From assembly GCF_016785085.1 (NCBI RefSeq), contig NZ_JAENHO010000001.1:930001-994000 (forward strand): a stretch of 64,000 nt of DNA. Reading direction: 5' to 3'. Each line of letters opens with the position of its first letter. Position 1 is the stretch's first letter. This document shows, piece by piece, positions 61,440 to 64,000 of this stretch. Source of the DNA: Paractinoplanes lichenicola (GTDB lineage: Bacteria > Actinomycetota > Actinomycetes > Mycobacteriales > Micromonosporaceae). The notes beneath the pieces were generated by a model that was not told where the DNA came from, did not search any database, and worked only from the letters and a program-made list of their open reading frames with translations. A program made the position numbers and the translations under genes.

Positions 61440-62254
61440 CCCTTGTCGGTGGTGAGGGCGAACGCCCGGCCGTTCTCCAGGGCGGCCAGGCGTTCGGTGA
61501 GGGACGCGTAGATGTTGGCGTACGCGTCGGAGCCCAGGGCCTGGCGCAGCGGCGGCTTGTCCTGCTCGGCCAGCGTGATGATCGCGGCCGCCACCTTCTC
61601 CGGGTCGCTGATCAGATCCTCCGGCGGGACGTCCGTCGGGCGCAGGATCGCCGGGTTGTCGCGGTAGGCGGGGTGCTCCTCGGCGGCGGGGGCGTTGGGG
61701 ATGCCCGGCGTGTCGGCCATGCCGGGCTCCACCATGGTGACCGCGATGCCGAACGGCGCGACCTCGGGTGCGAACGCCTCGAAGAAGCCCTCGAGCCCCC
61801 ACTTGGCGGCGTGATAGATCGAGAACCCGGGGTAGGCGATCTGCCCGCCCTGGCTGGTGACCTGCAGGAACCGGCCGCCGCCCTGCGCGCGCAGGTGTGG
61901 CACGGCGGCCCGGGCCAGGTGCATGCCCGCGACGAGGTTGGCCGCGAGCACCTGGTCGATCTGGTCGTCGGTGAGCTCCTCGGCCGTGCCGAAGATGCCG
62001 TAGCCGGCGTTGGAGAGCACGACGTCGATCCGGCCGAGCTCGGCGAAGGCCTCGTCCACGACGGCCCGCAGCCGCGCGGTGTCGGTGACGTCGAGCTCGC
62101 GGACCCACAGCCGGTCGCCGTGGGCCGCCTTGAGGTCGTCGAGCCGTGCGGGCCGGCGCAGGGTGGCCGCGACCGAGTCGCCGCGCTCCAGCAGCTGCCG
62201 GGTCACGCTGCGGCCGAAACCGCTGGCGGTGCCGGTGATGAACCACGTTGTCAT
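61436..62254 (-). CDS. Short-chain dehydrogenase/reductase
   Basis: The protein has 272 residues. It has a classical SDR core with the NAD(P) motif FITGTASGFG, NAG in VVLSNAGYG, catalytic Ser (LQVTSQGG), Y-x3-K in IYHAAKWG and PG after VTMVEPG. The first basic residue after strand 2 (RRPARL) favours NADPH. It starts at ATG 62254, divergent from the LysR regulator, 88 bp away, which probably controls it. Confidence 0.92.
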   Translation of the reverse strand: MTTWFITGTASGFGRSVTRQLLERGDSVAATLRRPARLDDLKAAHGDRLWVRELDVTDTARLRAVVDEAFAELGRIDVVLSNAGYGIFGTAEELTDDQIDQVLAANLVAGMHLARAAVPHLRAQGGGRFLQVTSQGGQIAYPGFSIYHAAKWGLEGFFEAFAPEVAPFGIAVTMVEPGMADTPGIPNAPAAEEHPAYRDNPAILRPTDVPPEDLISDPEKVAAAIITLAEQDKPPLRQALGSDAYANIYASLTERLAALENGRAFALTTDKG

Positions 62255-62342
62255 GGCTTCGATGCTGCCCGGCCGGCGGCCCGGCGAGTCGCGACAATCA
62301 CGAATGCTCGCATGCCGGCGGCGCATGGCTGAGCATGGACGG

Positions 62343-63242
62343 ATGGCCGAGTTCTCGCTGAGCGGGCTGCGGGCGGTGCAGCAGGTCGCCGCGACGGGGT
62401 CGTTCACAGCCGCGGCCGACGCCCTCGGCTACACCCAGTCCGCCATCTCGCGGCAGGTCGCCGCCATGGAACAGGTCGCGGGCGCGCCGCTGTTCGAACG
62501 GCACGCCCGGGGCGTACGGCCCACGACCGTCGGCGAGGTGCTGCTGCGGCACGCCACCGTGCTGCTCGACGCGGCCGCGGCCGCCGAGCGGGAACTGGCC
62601 GCCGCCCGCGAGCGTCCGGCCGGGCGGCTCGTCGTCGGCGTCTACCCCACCGGGCATCTCGTGCTGCTGCCCCGCGCCCTCGCGCTGCTGCACCAGGAAC
62701 ATCCCGGCATCGAGGTCAGCCCGCACAGCAACGGGTCGCGGTCGCTGCTGCGGATGCTGCGGGCGCACCAGGTGGAGGTCGCGATCATCGTGCGCGCGCC
62801 CGGCGACGACTACGACCTCACCGGCCTGCGGCACGAACGGCTGCTGGGCGCCCGGCTGCGGGTCGCGGTGCCCGACAACCACCGGCTCGCCGGGCGGGTG
62901 TCGGTGACGCCCGACGACCTCCGCGACGAGTCCTGGATCGTGGGCGCGGCCGGCCCGGGCGACGGCCACCTCGGGGCCTGGCCCGGCATCGACCAGCCCC
63001 GAATCGCGTACGCGGTCAAGGACTGGCACGCGCGGCTCGGCATGGTGGCCGCCGGGCTCGGCATCACCCAGGTGCCCGGGTCGGTGATGTCGATGATGTC
63101 CCGGGGCATCACCGCCCTGCGGGTCGACGACGACGGCCCGCACACCCGGCACGTCCTCGCCGTGACCCCGCAGACCGGCAACCCGCTGGCGGCCACCTTC
63201 GTCGGGGTGCTGCGCCGGGTGGCCGGCGCAGACGCCCTGTGA
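62343..63242 (+). CDS. LysR-family transcriptional regulator
   Basis: The protein has 299 residues. The N-terminal HTH reads FSLSGLRAVQQVAATGSFTA, then QSAISRQVAAMEQVAGAPLF. The C-terminal effector domain reads RLVVGVYPTGHLVLLPRAL, and LTGLRHERLLGARLRVAVPD. ATG 62343 was chosen; an in-frame ATG at 62325 is possible. It is divergent from the SDR gene, the classical LysR arrangement. Confidence 0.93.
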   Translation: MAEFSLSGLRAVQQVAATGSFTAAADALGYTQSAISRQVAAMEQVAGAPLFERHARGVRPTTVGEVLLRHATVLLDAAAAAERELAAARERPAGRLVVGVYPTGHLVLLPRALALLHQEHPGIEVSPHSNGSRSLLRMLRAHQVEVAIIVRAPGDDYDLTGLRHERLLGARLRVAVPDNHRLAGRVSVTPDDLRDESWIVGAAGPGDGHLGAWPGIDQPRIAYAVKDWHARLGMVAAGLGITQVPGSVMSMMSRGITALRVDDDGPHTRHVLAVTPQTGNPLAATFVGVLRRVAGADAL

Positions 63243-63246
63243 ACGG

Positions 63247-64000
63247 TCAGGCCGGTGGCAGCGCCCTGATCACCGTCTCGGTGACCGTGGCCGCGGCGCC
63301 CTTGGCGGTCATCCGCAGCGAGGCATAGCCGGTTCCCGTCAGGGCGGCCCGGTAGGTGCCGCCGGCCCCCGGGCGGACCGCCACCGCCTGCCACGTCGCG
63401 CCGTCGTCGTAGGACGCCGCGAGCGTCATCGACCGGGTGCCGGCCGGGGGCGTCAGGCGGACCCCGGAGGCGAGCGGCTCGATCCGTACGGTGTCGAGGG
63501 CCGGCGCCGCCGCCGGGTCGGTGAACGTCCAGTCGACGGTGGAGGCCGTGGACGAGACGGCCACGGCGGGGCGGCTGTGTTCGAGGCGCAGCCGATAACC
63601 GGCCCGGTTCCGTGGCGCCCGGAGGGTGGCCTCGCCGGCGAGGTCGGCGAACGCCACCTGCTGACCGTCGCGGAACAGGGTCGTGCGGCCGGTCGCGCCG
63701 GTGGTGGTGCCGGCGTGCCCGGCGCTGTCGCAGTCCATCGCGACCCGCACCCGCAGCCGGTCCCCGGTCCACGTGATGCCGTCGCCGGTCAGGCAGGGTG
63801 CGATGACGGGGGCGTTGTAGGCGGCCGTGTACTCGCGGCCGGCCTCGTAGCGCCGCGGCTCCCCCACGACGCGTACCTCTTCGTAGCCTTCTTCCTCCCG
63901 CCACTCGTACAGTCCGGTGCTCCACGAGACACCGCCGGCCGTGCTGAAGTAACGGTTCGCGGACGCGTCGGTGGTGAGCGCGGCGAACGTCAACGGGATC
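63247..64000 (-). CDS. Secreted/extracellular protein C-terminal part, 5' end outside window
   Basis: About 250 residues of an open frame run off the right edge. The visible part is beta-rich, with GSGVRLTPPAGTR-like (here SGVRLTPPAGTRSMTLAASY) and FRDGQQVAFADLAGEATLRA segments, typical of accessory domains at the end of large secreted subtilases or related enzymes in actinomycetes. No catalytic motif is in view. A GTG/ATG at 63993 could be internal. Confidence 0.6.
   Translation of the reverse strand, partial: IPLTFAALTTDASANRYFSTAGGVSWSTGLYEWREEEGYEEVRVVGEPRRYEAGREYTAAYNAPVIAPCLTGDGITWTGDRLRVRVAMDCDSAGHAGTTTGATGRTTLFRDGQQVAFADLAGEATLRAPRNRAGYRLRLEHSRPAVAVSSTASTVDWTFTDPAAAPALDTVRIEPLASGVRLTPPAGTRSMTLAASYDDGATWQAVAVRPGAGGTYRAALTGTGYASLRMTAKGAAATVTETVIRALPPA

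Overview
The window reads as chromosomal DNA of a high-GC Gram-positive actinomycete. Codon third positions are almost all G or C, GTG starts are frequent, and the gene content is typical of filamentous soil actinomycetes: SARP/STAND regulators, CBM2-tagged secreted xylanases, a SigK/RskA pair and a DUF574-type methyltransferase. A member of the Micromonosporaceae (Actinoplanes-like) is my best guess. This rests on gene style, not on a marker gene. I found no rRNA, tRNA, CRISPR array, insertion sequence or phage gene.

Left part (1-16.9 kb): an MMPL exporter cut by the window edge; a SARP-STAND regulator; a decayed TetR/GH13 amylase pair fused by deletion; a complete binding-protein/two-permease sugar ABC transporter lacking its own ATPase; a divergent YcaO / 78-aa protein / NodB-like trio; a secreted deacetylase-LCP cell-wall pair; a CPBP protease; and a NarL-type two-component system.

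Middle left (16.2-28.5 kb): a GPP34 protein, a Gfo/Idh oxidoreductase whose 3' end is welded to a fragment of an S9 peptidase, MerR and TetR regulators, a RidA protein, a carboxylesterase, a cation/proton antiporter, a secreted protein with three ChW-like repeats, a mosaic of three truncated genes (XRE, SDR, STAND-TPR), and a large membrane protein with an alpha/beta-hydrolase motif.

Polysaccharide region (28.5-39.8 kb): a divergently transcribed sigma factor that carries its own zinc-finger-like segment, membrane anchor and external AbfB sugar-binding domain faces a six-gene secreted xylanolytic operon. The order is GH10 xylanase, GH43, GH43-CBM6, CE1 esterase, GH30 glucuronoxylanase and GH62 arabinofuranosidase, and all six carry CBM2. 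A perfect CebR-type operator lies in the leader. Together these enzymes would cut the xylan backbone and strip arabinose and acyl side groups. A PL3 pectate lyase (46.3 kb) and a GH27 alpha-galactosidase with a ricin-type domain (58 kb) extend the plant-wall theme.

Right part (39.8-64 kb): an anti-sigma kinase; a SigK regulon (DUF4397 protein plus class F sortase on one side, sigK-rskA and a fasciclin protein on the other) whose three transcription units share a TGCATCC-N17-CGAA promoter; an MFS transporter; a GDSL esterase; small secreted proteins; a second SARP-STAND regulator; a PCD/VOC fusion; a ferric-reductase-like membrane protein with a dioxygenase-fold lipid-anchored or secreted partner; a beta-propeller protein; a second anti-sigma/STAS pair; a diguanylate cyclase; a methyltransferase; DUF2252; SDR/LysR; and the 3' end of a secreted protein cut by the right edge.

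Two themes stand out. First, there are two independent sets of repeated promoter elements: the SigK set, and four minus-strand TTGACT-N17-TCTTCA-like promoters with a palindromic spacer, three of them apparently leaderless. Second, there are many deletion-fusion scars, so several genes here are remnants.
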